From JBBRWV01 sp038248985 (GTDB lineage: Bacteria > Planctomycetota > Phycisphaerae > WQYP01): 22,200 nucleotides of DNA. The DNA is taken from the NCBI GenBank assembly GCA_038248985.1, contig JBBRWV010000057.1:1-22200 (forward strand), written 5' to 3'. Numbering within the stretch: the first letter of the stretch is position 1; every line of letters begins with the position of its first letter. The notes under the pieces are model-generated. The model made no database searches and was not told the DNA's origin. It was given only the letters and a program-made list of their open reading frames with translations. A program made the position numbers and the translations under genes. Shown piece by piece: positions 1 to 7,683 of this stretch.

Positions 1-629
1 GGGGGGGGGTAATAGGGGGGGGAGGTGCCCATATTCAGGGGGGGAGTGGGGGCCAGCAGGGGTCGTTGACGCTGCCACTGCCCCACCATGTTCGCCAAGG
101 TTTCAATCAATTGGGGCACGCGCGGCACCGCCAAATAAACGCGCGCCGTGACAATGGCGGAGGGGAAAAAGTTGGTGATGAAATCCAGGCCAAACTCGGC
201 GGCACTGTGGCCGATCAAAAAACCGTTGGCGTAGATGCCGGTGAGTTGGTCTTCGGGCAGTTTGATGTCATCGTAAATATCCTGGGCCGAGCGCGGCTTT
301 TCACCCTGGGCTTTGGGGAGGGCGGGCGGGCGACTGTAGGCTTGTTCGTAGCGCATCAGATTTTCGCGCAGGCCGGCGAGGAATTGTTCGGCGACGGCAG
401 GGCTCATGATGACGCGGGCGGCGAGTTGGGGCGGGCGGGCGAGGAACTGGAGGAAGTCGATGACGAACTCGTTGGGGCCCATGAAGACGAAGACACCGGT
501 GGCGGTGACGCCGCGGGCGACTTTTTCGGGGATGCGGGCGGAGGTGGGGTTGTGGGAGATTTTCTGAGCGTCACCGGAGTTGGCTCCGCCGCTGCCGCTA
601 TTGGTGGGGGGGTCATTGGGTCCGGACAT
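1..629 (-). CDS. DUF3467 protein, C-terminus cut by the window edge
   Basis: The minus strand is open from the ATG at 629 to the window edge, about 209 codons with no stop. A Ser/Gly/Asn-rich N-terminus of about 20 residues is followed by a stretch that fits DUF3467: ARIPEKVARG, then GVFVFMGPNEFVIDFLQ, ARVIMSPAVAEQFLAGL and ENLMRYEQAY. The middle adds a less typical region (IYDDIKLPEDQLTGIYANG, then FLIGHSAAEFGLDFITNFFP). The visible end is proline-rich and reads through the G-runs at 1-9 and 15-22. A GGGAG ribosome-binding site (complement of 638-642) lies eight bases upstream of the ATG. DUF3467 has no established biochemical function that I know of; members are small, soluble and common in planctomycetes. 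The gene diverges from the GH36 gene. The poly-G tracts near the edge could hide a frame error. Family call good, function unknown. Confidence 0.8.
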   Translation of the reverse strand, partial: MSGPNDPPTNSGSGGANSGDAQKISHNPTSARIPEKVARGVTATGVFVFMGPNEFVIDFLQFLARPPQLAARVIMSPAVAEQFLAGLRENLMRYEQAYSRPPALPKAQGEKPRSAQDIYDDIKLPEDQLTGIYANGFLIGHSAAEFGLDFITNFFPSAIVTARVYLAVPRVPQLIETLANMVGQWQRQRPLLAPTPPLNMGTSPPYYPP

Positions 630-983
630 AAGGGGTACTCCCGGGATAAACGCTGGATAGGCACGAGACATCATAATAGTTGCTGAAATGATAGCGTGGG
701 ATTTGGGGCATACCAGCGGGGCGGGTGGGTTATATGCGGTGGACGGAGATGTAGATGAAATATTTTTGGGTTTTCTGCGATGCGCAGGTGAGATATTCGA
801 AAGAGGGGAACGAAGCGCATGAACAGCCTTGGGGGCCGAGGGGGAAAAACGGGTTTCTCCTCACGGCGACTTTCAGGAATGCACCAGGCATCCATTTCCG
901 TAGGCTTAACCATTTCATGGGTTGGGACTATGATTCCTGCTCGCGCTTCATTTTTGCGAGTCGTTCAGAGTTTAGGAGTTTTC
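630..983. promoter_or_regulatory. Divergent intergenic region between DUF3467 and GH36 genes
   Basis: This 354-base gap separates two divergent genes. The best promoter-like pair facing the GH36 gene is TTAACC (906-911), a 17-base spacer, and TATGAT (929-934). CTCGC/GCGAG arms near 945-960 could form a weak hairpin between it and the ribosome-binding site at 974-978. Facing left, TATTAT (complement of 673-678) is a possible -10 for the DUF3467 gene without a clear -35. The + frame is open from 819 into GH36, but I read that extension as non-coding. Confidence 0.35.
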
Positions 984-3140
984 ATGACCGCCACCTCGAC
1001 AGCTGTTGTTCCTGCTTCGCCCGCGCGTACTTTGAAATTTAAGGAATCCGGATTGCATTTGATTTTGCATATTACGGCGGAGAAGGATGTGCGGCTGGTG
1101 CATTTTGGCACGGCGGCGTTTGATCCGACGGAGCTGCTGAAGGACAACGGGAAGGCGCGGTGGTATCGGCTGGTGGAAGTGCAGATTTCCGGGGCGAACA
1201 TGGATGATCACCACGGGATGAAATACACGGCGACGTATCCGGGCAGTCATTTGAAGTTTGTGAATCTGCGAGATACACGCAATGAAATGGGGCGCAAGTT
1301 GGAAGTCGAGCAGAAATCGCCGGAGGGGTTGACGGTGATTTCGCATATCCAGTTTTACAAGAAGGTTCCGGTGATGCGTTCGTGGACGACGCTGCGAAAC
1401 GATTCGGCGGGGACGATTTCGATTGATTACGTTTCGTCATTTTCGCTGACGGGTTTGACGAAGGAATCGAAGGAGCCGTGGGATAAGGTTTCGCGGCTGC
1501 ACATTCCGCACAACTGCTGGGACGGGGAGATTCAGTGGCGGTCGCACACATTGCCGGAGCTGGGGCTGACGAAGGTGGCGCATGCGTCGACGAAGCGGTT
1601 GTCGTTTGAGACGCGGGGGACGTGGGGTTCGGACGGGTATCTGCCGATGGGTGTTTTTGAGAACACCGAGGCGAACACCTGTTTGTTTTTTCAGATCGAG
1701 CATCATGGGTCGTGGCAGTGGGAAGTGTCGGACAATCAGAATGCGCAGTTGTATGTGAAGCTGAGCGGGCCGACATTCAATGAAGCGCATTGGATGAAGC
1801 TGCTGAAGCCGAAGGAAGTGTTTGATTCGATACCGGTGGCGGTGGGCATTGTGGAAGGGACGGCGGGGATTGCGGGGAGCGCGTTGGAAAATGCGATGCA
1901 GCAGTTGACGGTGTATCGGCGGCGGACGCGGCGGCCGAACGAAGACAATGAGAAGCTGCCGGTGATTTTTAATGACTACATGAATTGTTTGTTTGGGAAT
2001 CCGACGTCGGCGAATTTGCCGCCGTTGATTGATGCGGCGGCGAAGGCGGGGTGCGAGTATTTCTGCATTGATTGCGGGTGGTATGCGGATGGGTTCTGGT
2101 GGTTTGGGGTGGGCGAGTGGCTGCCGTCGGCGAAGCGTTTTCCGGGGCCGACGGGGATCAAGGAACCGCTGGATTACATACGCAGCCGCGGGATGGTGCC
2201 GGGGTTGTGGCTGGAATTGGAGGTGATGGGGACGGCGTGTCCGATGGTGCAGCGGGTGGACAAGGATTGGTTTTTCCAGCGGAACGGCGTGCCGGTGGTG
2301 GATCACGGGCGGTACCAGTTGGACTATCGCAACCCGGACGTGATCAAACATGCGGACGGCGTGATCAAGCGATTGGTGGAGGAATATGGGGTGGGCTACA
2401 TCAAGATGGATTACAACATCAACGCGGGCGTGGGGACGTCGCTGAATTCGGATTCGCTGGGCGATGGATTGCTGCGGCATCAGGATGCGTATTTGCAGTG
2501 GCTCGATCGCGTGTTTGTGAAGTATCCGAATTTGGTGATTGAGAATTGCGGATCGGGCGGGTTGCGGATGACGTATTCGTTGCTGTCGCGGCATTCGATC
2601 CAGTCGACGTCGGATCAGACGGATTACCGGAAGTATGCGCCGATCGCGGCGGCGGCGCCGACGGCGGCGACACCGGAGCAGCAGGCGGTGTGGTCGTATC
2701 CGCTGCGTGATGGATCAGCGGAAGAGACGATTTTCAACATGGTCAATGCGCTGCTGCTGCGGATTCATCAGAGCGGACACCTGGCGGAAATATCCGCCGA
2801 GCGGGTGGGTTTGGTGACGGAAGGGATCAAGTATTACAAGCAGATACGCAAGGATTTGCCGACGGCGCTGCCGTTTTGGCCGCTGGGCATGCCGACGTTT
2901 CAGGACGGGTGGGCGTGTTTGGGGATGCGGTCGAAGCGGAAGGATTATTTAGCGGTGTGGCGGTTGGACGGGGCGGCGACGACGGCGCTGCCGATACCGG
3001 CGCGCAAGGGTGAGAAGCGGTCGGTGAAGATTGGGTATCCGGTGAAGCGGCCGGGGAAGGCGACGTGGAATGCGCGTAGTGGCGTGTTGAGCGTGACCTT
3101 GCCGGAGAAATTTACCGCGCGGTTGATGGAGCTGAGTTGA
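984..3140 (+). CDS. GH36-type alpha-galactosidase
   Basis: The 718-residue product fits GH36 (melibiase-type) enzymes, retaining glycosidases that release alpha-linked galactose from oligosaccharides. The N-terminal ~350 residues look like the family's beta-sandwich. The TIM barrel then shows FCIDCGWY, GLWLELEVM, YIKMDYN with likely nucleophile Asp476, and ENCGSGG followed by STSDQTD with likely acid/base Asp544 (Asp547 less likely). These match the family's DDGWF, GLWFEPE, KWDxN and ENCSSGG...SDxTD blocks, with Cys and Met substitutions at two usual positions. A C-terminal beta domain completes a normal length. I chose the ATG at 984 because AGGAG (974-978) lies five bases upstream; the open frame back to 819 gives an unlikely N-terminus. 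No signal peptide is visible, so it probably acts in the cytoplasm. It converges on the beta-helix gene with 12 bases between stops. Exact substrate is uncertain. Confidence 0.87.
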   Translation: MTATSTAVVPASPARTLKFKESGLHLILHITAEKDVRLVHFGTAAFDPTELLKDNGKARWYRLVEVQISGANMDDHHGMKYTATYPGSHLKFVNLRDTRNEMGRKLEVEQKSPEGLTVISHIQFYKKVPVMRSWTTLRNDSAGTISIDYVSSFSLTGLTKESKEPWDKVSRLHIPHNCWDGEIQWRSHTLPELGLTKVAHASTKRLSFETRGTWGSDGYLPMGVFENTEANTCLFFQIEHHGSWQWEVSDNQNAQLYVKLSGPTFNEAHWMKLLKPKEVFDSIPVAVGIVEGTAGIAGSALENAMQQLTVYRRRTRRPNEDNEKLPVIFNDYMNCLFGNPTSANLPPLIDAAAKAGCEYFCIDCGWYADGFWWFGVGEWLPSAKRFPGPTGIKEPLDYIRSRGMVPGLWLELEVMGTACPMVQRVDKDWFFQRNGVPVVDHGRYQLDYRNPDVIKHADGVIKRLVEEYGVGYIKMDYNINAGVGTSLNSDSLGDGLLRHQDAYLQWLDRVFVKYPNLVIENCGSGGLRMTYSLLSRHSIQSTSDQTDYRKYAPIAAAAPTAATPEQQAVWSYPLRDGSAEETIFNMVNALLLRIHQSGHLAEISAERVGLVTEGIKYYKQIRKDLPTALPFWPLGMPTFQDGWACLGMRSKRKDYLAVWRLDGAATTALPIPARKGEKRSVKIGYPVKRPGKATWNARSGVLSVTLPEKFTARLMELS

Positions 3141-3152
3141 GGCGGGGCGCGC

Positions 3153-5012
3153 TTACCAGAGGCCTTCGACGACGAAGTCCTGGCGGAGGTCGACGGATTT
3201 TTCCGTGACTTTGCCGGCGTCATCGATTGTGAACGTGAGGCGTAATTTTTCGACATCTACAGCGGCGGTGACTTTTACTTTTTTGCCATCGATGTCCCAT
3301 CCGTGGAATTCGCGCCAGGCGGCGAGGCTGAGGCGTTCTTCGGGTTGCTGGATGCGGAGGACGCCTTCCTGAGTGAAGGCGCCGAAGAGATTGCCGTTGG
3401 CAAAGTTGTCGGGGGTGGGGAAGGTGATGGCCCAGCCGCAGTCGGCGAAGAGGTTGGACTCGACGTGATTTTTGCGACCGGTGGCGCCGCGGCCGTAGAC
3501 GATGCGGTTTTTTTCGCCGAGGTTGATCATGACGCCGGCTTTTTGGGCCTGGTGGATGAAATTGTGGCGGACGACTTGTTTGTCGCAATCATGCTGGTAG
3601 ATGCCGTTGCCGCCGCAGGTGGGATCGCCGCCGACGGAGGGGCAGGTGCCGACGTTGCTGATGACGTTGTTGTCGACGGAATTGCGGTGTTTGGCGGCCT
3701 CGACAAAGATGCCGCCGAAGTGGGTGAAGCGGATGCCGAGAATGGCGTTGGAGCAGATGCGGGAGTTGACGATTTGCCAATCGGCCCAGATGCCGCAGCC
3801 GTGGAGGGTGTCGAGGATGATGTTGTGGCGGACGAGGGAGTTGTGGAGGGCGTGGATTTTGATGGCGGCGGATTCGCAGAGGCCTTCCATATCGCGCCAG
3901 CCGTTGCGTTCGAGGCGATTGTGTTCGACGAGGACGCCGGTGGCTTGGTGATCATATTTGGTGAGGTCATCGACATCAGACTCGGCGGTGAAGCCGAGTT
4001 GTACGCCGGCGATGCCGCAGATGCCGCAATCGGTGACGAGGTTGCGGCGGACGATGTGGCGTCCCTGACGATGGTGGGTGACTTGGGCGGGGGCTTGTTT
4101 GCCGATATCCATGCCGAGGGTGTTGGCCCAGCGGACGGTGCAGTCTTCGATGATCCAGTGATTGCCGGAGTTGGTGGAGATGGCGCCGCGTTGCGGGGGC
4201 GGAAAGCCGTTGCCGACTTTTTCGACGGTGAGGCCCTTGATGCGGACGAAGCCCTGGTAGCGATCTTCGGCGGTGAAGCATTGTTCGCGGGCGGTGAATT
4301 CGAACGCATGGTTTTTCGGTTCATCATCATTGAGCAGGCGGAAGTGAATCACCAAACCGCTGTCTTCGATCCAGAATGTACCGGGCGGCAATTCGCCGAC
4401 GCAGGGGAACTGGGCTTGACGCAGCGGCTGGCCATCGACGAAGACGATGCCGCGACGCATGAGGTATTCGACCTTGGAGGAGAAGCCTTGATAGCCTTCG
4501 TAAAAATGGTTGGGGCCCCAGGGGGAGTTGGGGACGTTGGACATGCCGAAGGGGTTGTAGCCTTCGAAGCTATTGCGGGGCAGTTTGGCCATCCAGATGC
4601 GAGCGGTGCGGGTTTTATTTGGGGGCACGCCTTCGGGGACATCTTTGCGGCCCCAGAGCGGCCAGCCTTCGGATTCGAGGAAGGGGCCTTTCCATTGTTC
4701 GGCACCGGTGAGGATGACGGTGTCGCCGGGCTGGGCTTCGTAGCTGATCATTTTGTCGGGGCCGGTGCCGCCACGGGGGATGCGCACGCACTCGCGGTAG
4801 GTGCCGGCGGAGATGAGGACGCGTTCGCCGGGTTGGACGATTTCGGCGGCGCGGCTGATGGTTTTGAAGGGTTCGGCTTCGGTGCCGGGGCCGTCATCGC
4901 GGGCTTGGGGGTGATTTTGGGCGACGTGGAGGGTTTTGGTAAAGGTGGTGGTGCAGTCCCAGAAGGAAAAAAGCGTTCCATCGGGAAGGACATCGAAACT
5001 GCTGAGGATCAT
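3153..5012 (-). CDS. Right-handed parallel beta-helix protein, possible glycoside hydrolase or lyase
   Basis: This 619-residue protein begins, after about 30 residues, with the pattern common to beta-helix carbohydrate enzymes: GTEAEPFKTISRAAEIVQPG, then VLISAGTYREC and a PGDTVILTGAEQW turn. After an insert of about 120 residues (150-270), roughly residues 270-560 carry short coils ending in Asn or Asp turns: IIEDCTVRWAN, IVRRNLVTDCGICGI, VLVEHNRLERNGW, LVRHNIILDTLHGCGIW, VVRHNFIHQAQKAGV and HVESNLFADCGWAI. That is typical of pectin-lyase-fold proteins such as polysaccharide lyases or beta-helix glycosidases; I cannot assign a CAZy family. AGGAG (complement of 5019-5023) six bases from the ATG supports the start. 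There is no signal peptide, unlike most such enzymes, which suggests cytoplasmic action with its GH36 and GH38 neighbours. It diverges from the GH38 gene. Fold confident, reaction unknown. Confidence 0.8.
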   Translation of the reverse strand: MILSSFDVLPDGTLFSFWDCTTTFTKTLHVAQNHPQARDDGPGTEAEPFKTISRAAEIVQPGERVLISAGTYRECVRIPRGGTGPDKMISYEAQPGDTVILTGAEQWKGPFLESEGWPLWGRKDVPEGVPPNKTRTARIWMAKLPRNSFEGYNPFGMSNVPNSPWGPNHFYEGYQGFSSKVEYLMRRGIVFVDGQPLRQAQFPCVGELPPGTFWIEDSGLVIHFRLLNDDEPKNHAFEFTAREQCFTAEDRYQGFVRIKGLTVEKVGNGFPPPQRGAISTNSGNHWIIEDCTVRWANTLGMDIGKQAPAQVTHHRQGRHIVRRNLVTDCGICGIAGVQLGFTAESDVDDLTKYDHQATGVLVEHNRLERNGWRDMEGLCESAAIKIHALHNSLVRHNIILDTLHGCGIWADWQIVNSRICSNAILGIRFTHFGGIFVEAAKHRNSVDNNVISNVGTCPSVGGDPTCGGNGIYQHDCDKQVVRHNFIHQAQKAGVMINLGEKNRIVYGRGATGRKNHVESNLFADCGWAITFPTPDNFANGNLFGAFTQEGVLRIQQPEERLSLAAWREFHGWDIDGKKVKVTAAVDVEKLRLTFTIDDAGKVTEKSVDLRQDFVVEGLW

Positions 5013-5056
5013 TCAAGGCTCCTGAAAATGTTCGTCGGCAAAATGCGCGTTTACCT

Positions 5057-5070
5057 AGAACGCTGGTTCT
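5057..5070. promoter_or_regulatory. Short inverted repeat in the beta-helix/GH38 divergent promoter region
   Basis: AGAAC and GTTCT are separated by four bases, 45 bases before the beta-helix start codon on the minus strand. The spacing and dyad symmetry would suit a repressor site, but a 5-bp arm can occur by chance. Confidence 0.25.
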
Positions 5071-5171
5071 TTGAGGTTATTCCCGCGGCGAGGCGGTGGG
5101 TCATGTATACGACGATCATAAACGACAATTGGTGTAGGCTATACGTTGGACGCTATTCAATAAAGGATTTC

Positions 5172-5181
5172 AAGTATACTA
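5172..5181. promoter_or_regulatory. Candidate operator AAGTATACTA upstream of the GH38 gene
   Basis: AAGTATACTA contains the perfect 8-base palindrome AGTATACT and lies 80 bases upstream of the GH38 start. The identical 10-mer occurs once more, just upstream of the regulator gene at 7643-7652. GntR-fold regulators bind short palindromes near their own and target promoters, so this is a reasonable operator candidate. It also contains TATACT, which could be a -10 hexamer, although no good -35 sits at normal spacing. A related GTATAC occurs at 5105-5110. Confidence 0.5.
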
Positions 5182-5260
5182 TTTACCCATCGGCGGGCCA
5201 CGTTTTACGTGAATGCCCCGTCGGGGATTTCCCTTACTGCTTCTAGATAAGTAGGTATTG

Positions 5261-7438
5261 ATGCAAACGTCTTCGACTTCCGGCACCGGAAAAACCATCG
5301 TTCATCTAGTCTTTTCGGCGCACCTCGATCCGATCTGGCTCTGGCCGTGGACGGCGGGGCTGGATGAAGCGCTGGCGACGTTTCGCAGCGCATGCGATCG
5401 CCTCGACAAGCATCCGGATCTGCATTTCAGCTTCGGCGAAGCCGCACTGTATCAGCAGGTGGAGCGGTGCGACCCGCAATTGTTTGCACGCATGCGCAAG
5501 CATATTGAGGCGGGGCGATGGGAGATTGTCGGGGGGTGGTGGGTGCAGCCGGATTGCAATCTGCCCAGCGGGTTTGGGATCGAGAAACAAATGGAGCTGG
5601 GCAAAAAATATTTCACGGAGCGGTTCGGTTTTTTTCCGCGGATGGGGTTCAACGTGGATTCGTTTGGGCATGCCGCGACGCTGCCGTCGATCATTCACGC
5701 GGGCGGGCAGAGTGCGTACGTGATGATGCGTCCGCAGCAGCAGGAAATGGCGCTGGACACCAATCTTTTTCACTGGCAGGAAAAGCCGGGTTCGCCGGCG
5801 GTCACGACGCTGCGGCTGGGGGAATCGTATGGCACGTTTGCGTGGGATCATGATCCTACGGGGCGTATTCAGAACGCACTGGCGTGCGCGGCGCCGGGGG
5901 TGGGTCATGCGTTGTGCATTCTGGGTTTGAGCAATCACGGCGGGGGGCCGACGGAGCGGCTCATCGCGTGGTGCCGCCGCAATATGGATGCGTTTCCTGA
6001 TGCGACGCTGGTTTTTTCGACGGTGGAGCATTTCTTTGCCGCGGTTGAAACGAAGGCGGCGTTGTTGCCCACCGTTACCGGCGAATTGCAGATGCACGCG
6101 GTGGGGTGCTACACCGTGCATCGCCCGGGCAAGATTGCGTTGCGTCGCGCGGAGCATCGGCTCCATCAGTGTGACCTGCACAAGGCGGATCTGCCAACCG
6201 ATCCGGAGACGCCCATTTTGCTCCGCAGAGGCTGGGAAAATGTCTGCTTTCATCATTTTCATGACACGCTCGGCGGCACATGTTTGCCGTCGGCGTACGT
6301 CACGGTGCAGGATCAACTCGGCCAGGCGGCTTCGGCGGCGGATGAGGCGCTGCATCTTGCGTTGCGTAAAAAGCTGCTGGCGCTCCCGCCCGATCCGCTC
6401 CAGCGCATCGTTCTCTGGAATGCCTCCGATACGGCGTTCGACGGTTATACCGAGTTTGAAACGTATCCGGGCTATCCGCCCTATCCGAAACACTGGCATT
6501 TGATCGACGAGCAGGATCGGCCGGTGCCGTTCCAGCCGGTACACACCGAAGCGATCTGCAATTTCAGTTGGAAAATTTTCCGGCCGCTGGTGCGGGTGCA
6601 GATTCCTCCGGGCGAGTTGCGGGTTCTGCGTCTCAAGTGGACGCCTGAAACGGTCGAAGCGCGGGTTGATGTCAGCGACGCGGCTGTGCTGACGAATGAT
6701 GTCGGCATTACCTGCGATCTGGCCGCCGGGACGATGGAGTCGTTACACGCGTTGCCGTTCAGCATTCCGACTTTGGAACTGATTGCCGATGAGAGCGACA
6801 CGTGGTCGCACGGGACGGTGCGCTACGAGGGCGATGTGCAGGCCGCCAAATGGTCCGCAGTGAAGATTGTCGATCGTGGTCCGCTGATGGCGTCGGCGGT
6901 GCAAACCGGCGAAATCGGCCAGAGCACGCTTAGCGCCGAGTGGCGCGTCTACGCCGGAGAATCGGGGGTTGATCTCACCTTGCGTATTGATTGGAACGAG
7001 CACCACAAGATTCTCAAACTCGTGTTGCCGTTCCCCGCAACAGTGCCGGTGGACAGTCACACTGACGGCATTCCGGGCGGGTCGCTGCAGCGTCCGAGCA
7101 ACGGCCATGAAGTGCCGGTGCGTGATTACCTCCATTTTCCCGCGGCCAAGATGGCCATTTTGTGTCCGGATGTTCTGGCCGGCGACGTCACGCCTAAGCA
7201 GGTGCGTTTGAGCCTGTTGCGCAGCGCGCTGCTGGCCCACCACGTTCCGTACGATACCAAGCAGTTGCCTATGCCGGGCGTTTACTCCGACCGGGGCGAG
7301 CACACGTTTCGTTTTCGCTTTCTGCTGAGTGATAAAATCACGGTGGAAAAATTGGAAGAGCAGGCCGCGATGTATCACCGTCCGCCGATTTTGGCCGAGT
7401 TGACCCGGGGTATGTTGCCGGTTCTGCCGGTGGAATAA
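5261..7438 (+). CDS. GH38-type alpha-mannosidase
   Basis: The 725-residue product has the layout of GH38 alpha-mannosidases, zinc-dependent retaining enzymes that cleave alpha-mannosides. The N-terminal catalytic domain carries SAHLDPIWLWPW with likely metal ligands His21 and Asp23, GRWEIVGGWWVQPD, and FNVDSFGHAATLP with likely nucleophile Asp133. The helical middle domain carries HHFHDTLGGTCLPSAY (His331-Asp335), equivalent to the family's FHDxLxGT motif. The C-terminal half is the beta-sandwich region, and the total is shorter than the roughly 800-1000 usual in the family. A TTG at 5258 is in frame, but the adjacent ATG at 5261 is the likelier start, with only a weak TAGGT upstream. No signal peptide is visible, so a cytoplasmic role in glycan breakdown is likely. 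It lies between the divergent beta-helix gene and the regulator, with a candidate operator in its promoter region. Linkage and substrate are not deducible. Confidence 0.88.
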   Translation: MQTSSTSGTGKTIVHLVFSAHLDPIWLWPWTAGLDEALATFRSACDRLDKHPDLHFSFGEAALYQQVERCDPQLFARMRKHIEAGRWEIVGGWWVQPDCNLPSGFGIEKQMELGKKYFTERFGFFPRMGFNVDSFGHAATLPSIIHAGGQSAYVMMRPQQQEMALDTNLFHWQEKPGSPAVTTLRLGESYGTFAWDHDPTGRIQNALACAAPGVGHALCILGLSNHGGGPTERLIAWCRRNMDAFPDATLVFSTVEHFFAAVETKAALLPTVTGELQMHAVGCYTVHRPGKIALRRAEHRLHQCDLHKADLPTDPETPILLRRGWENVCFHHFHDTLGGTCLPSAYVTVQDQLGQAASAADEALHLALRKKLLALPPDPLQRIVLWNASDTAFDGYTEFETYPGYPPYPKHWHLIDEQDRPVPFQPVHTEAICNFSWKIFRPLVRVQIPPGELRVLRLKWTPETVEARVDVSDAAVLTNDVGITCDLAAGTMESLHALPFSIPTLELIADESDTWSHGTVRYEGDVQAAKWSAVKIVDRGPLMASAVQTGEIGQSTLSAEWRVYAGESGVDLTLRIDWNEHHKILKLVLPFPATVPVDSHTDGIPGGSLQRPSNGHEVPVRDYLHFPAAKMAILCPDVLAGDVTPKQVRLSLLRSALLAHHVPYDTKQLPMPGVYSDRGEHTFRFRFLLSDKITVEKLEEQAAMYHRPPILAELTRGMLPVLPVE

Positions 7439-7642
7439 CCAGTATCGCGGTGCTTGAGTCCGGGCGGTTGATCCGGTTCGATGCTCGTTCAAGAGATGGG
7501 TGGTGCTGTGCGTCTTCGCGGCGCCCGAGTCTCTGGATGTGCCGTAATCGGAGTCGCTACTTTTTTGTATCACGCCCCAAAAAAACGCTCTGATAGTTGG
7601 CGTTTCGCGCTTGAAAGGAATTTATTTTTGCAGTACAAACAT

Positions 7643-7652
7643 AAGTATACTA
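7643..7652. promoter_or_regulatory. Candidate operator AAGTATACTA upstream of the regulator gene
   Basis: This copy of the AAGTATACTA 10-mer is 31 bases before the regulator's ATG, in an AT-rich stretch that stands out from the GC-rich surroundings. A repressor bound here would overlap the promoter, which fits autoregulation. The embedded TATACT could alternatively be the -10 element. Confidence 0.5.
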
Positions 7653-7683
7653 CTGGTAGGCTAATAAAATTTAGGAATACACC

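Noticed and set aside
66..686. 206-codon plus-strand open frame
   Set aside because: It is antisense to the DUF3467 gene, whose minus frame shows the domain and a ribosome-binding site.
819..983. N-terminal extension of the GH36 protein
   Set aside because: The frame is open, but the residues resemble neither a signal peptide nor a GH36 N-terminus, and AGGAG before ATG 984 is the better initiation site.
3303..5246. 647-codon plus-strand open frame rich in Gly, Ala, Asp and Val
   Set aside because: It lies antisense to the beta-helix gene, has no recognisable motif, and its composition is what GC-rich antisense DNA gives. The minus frame has family motifs and a good ribosome-binding site.
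7439..7683. 69-codon plus-strand open frame between GH38 and the regulator
   Set aside because: It runs through the AT-rich promoter and candidate operator, lacks motifs and a ribosome-binding site, and overlaps the next gene start.
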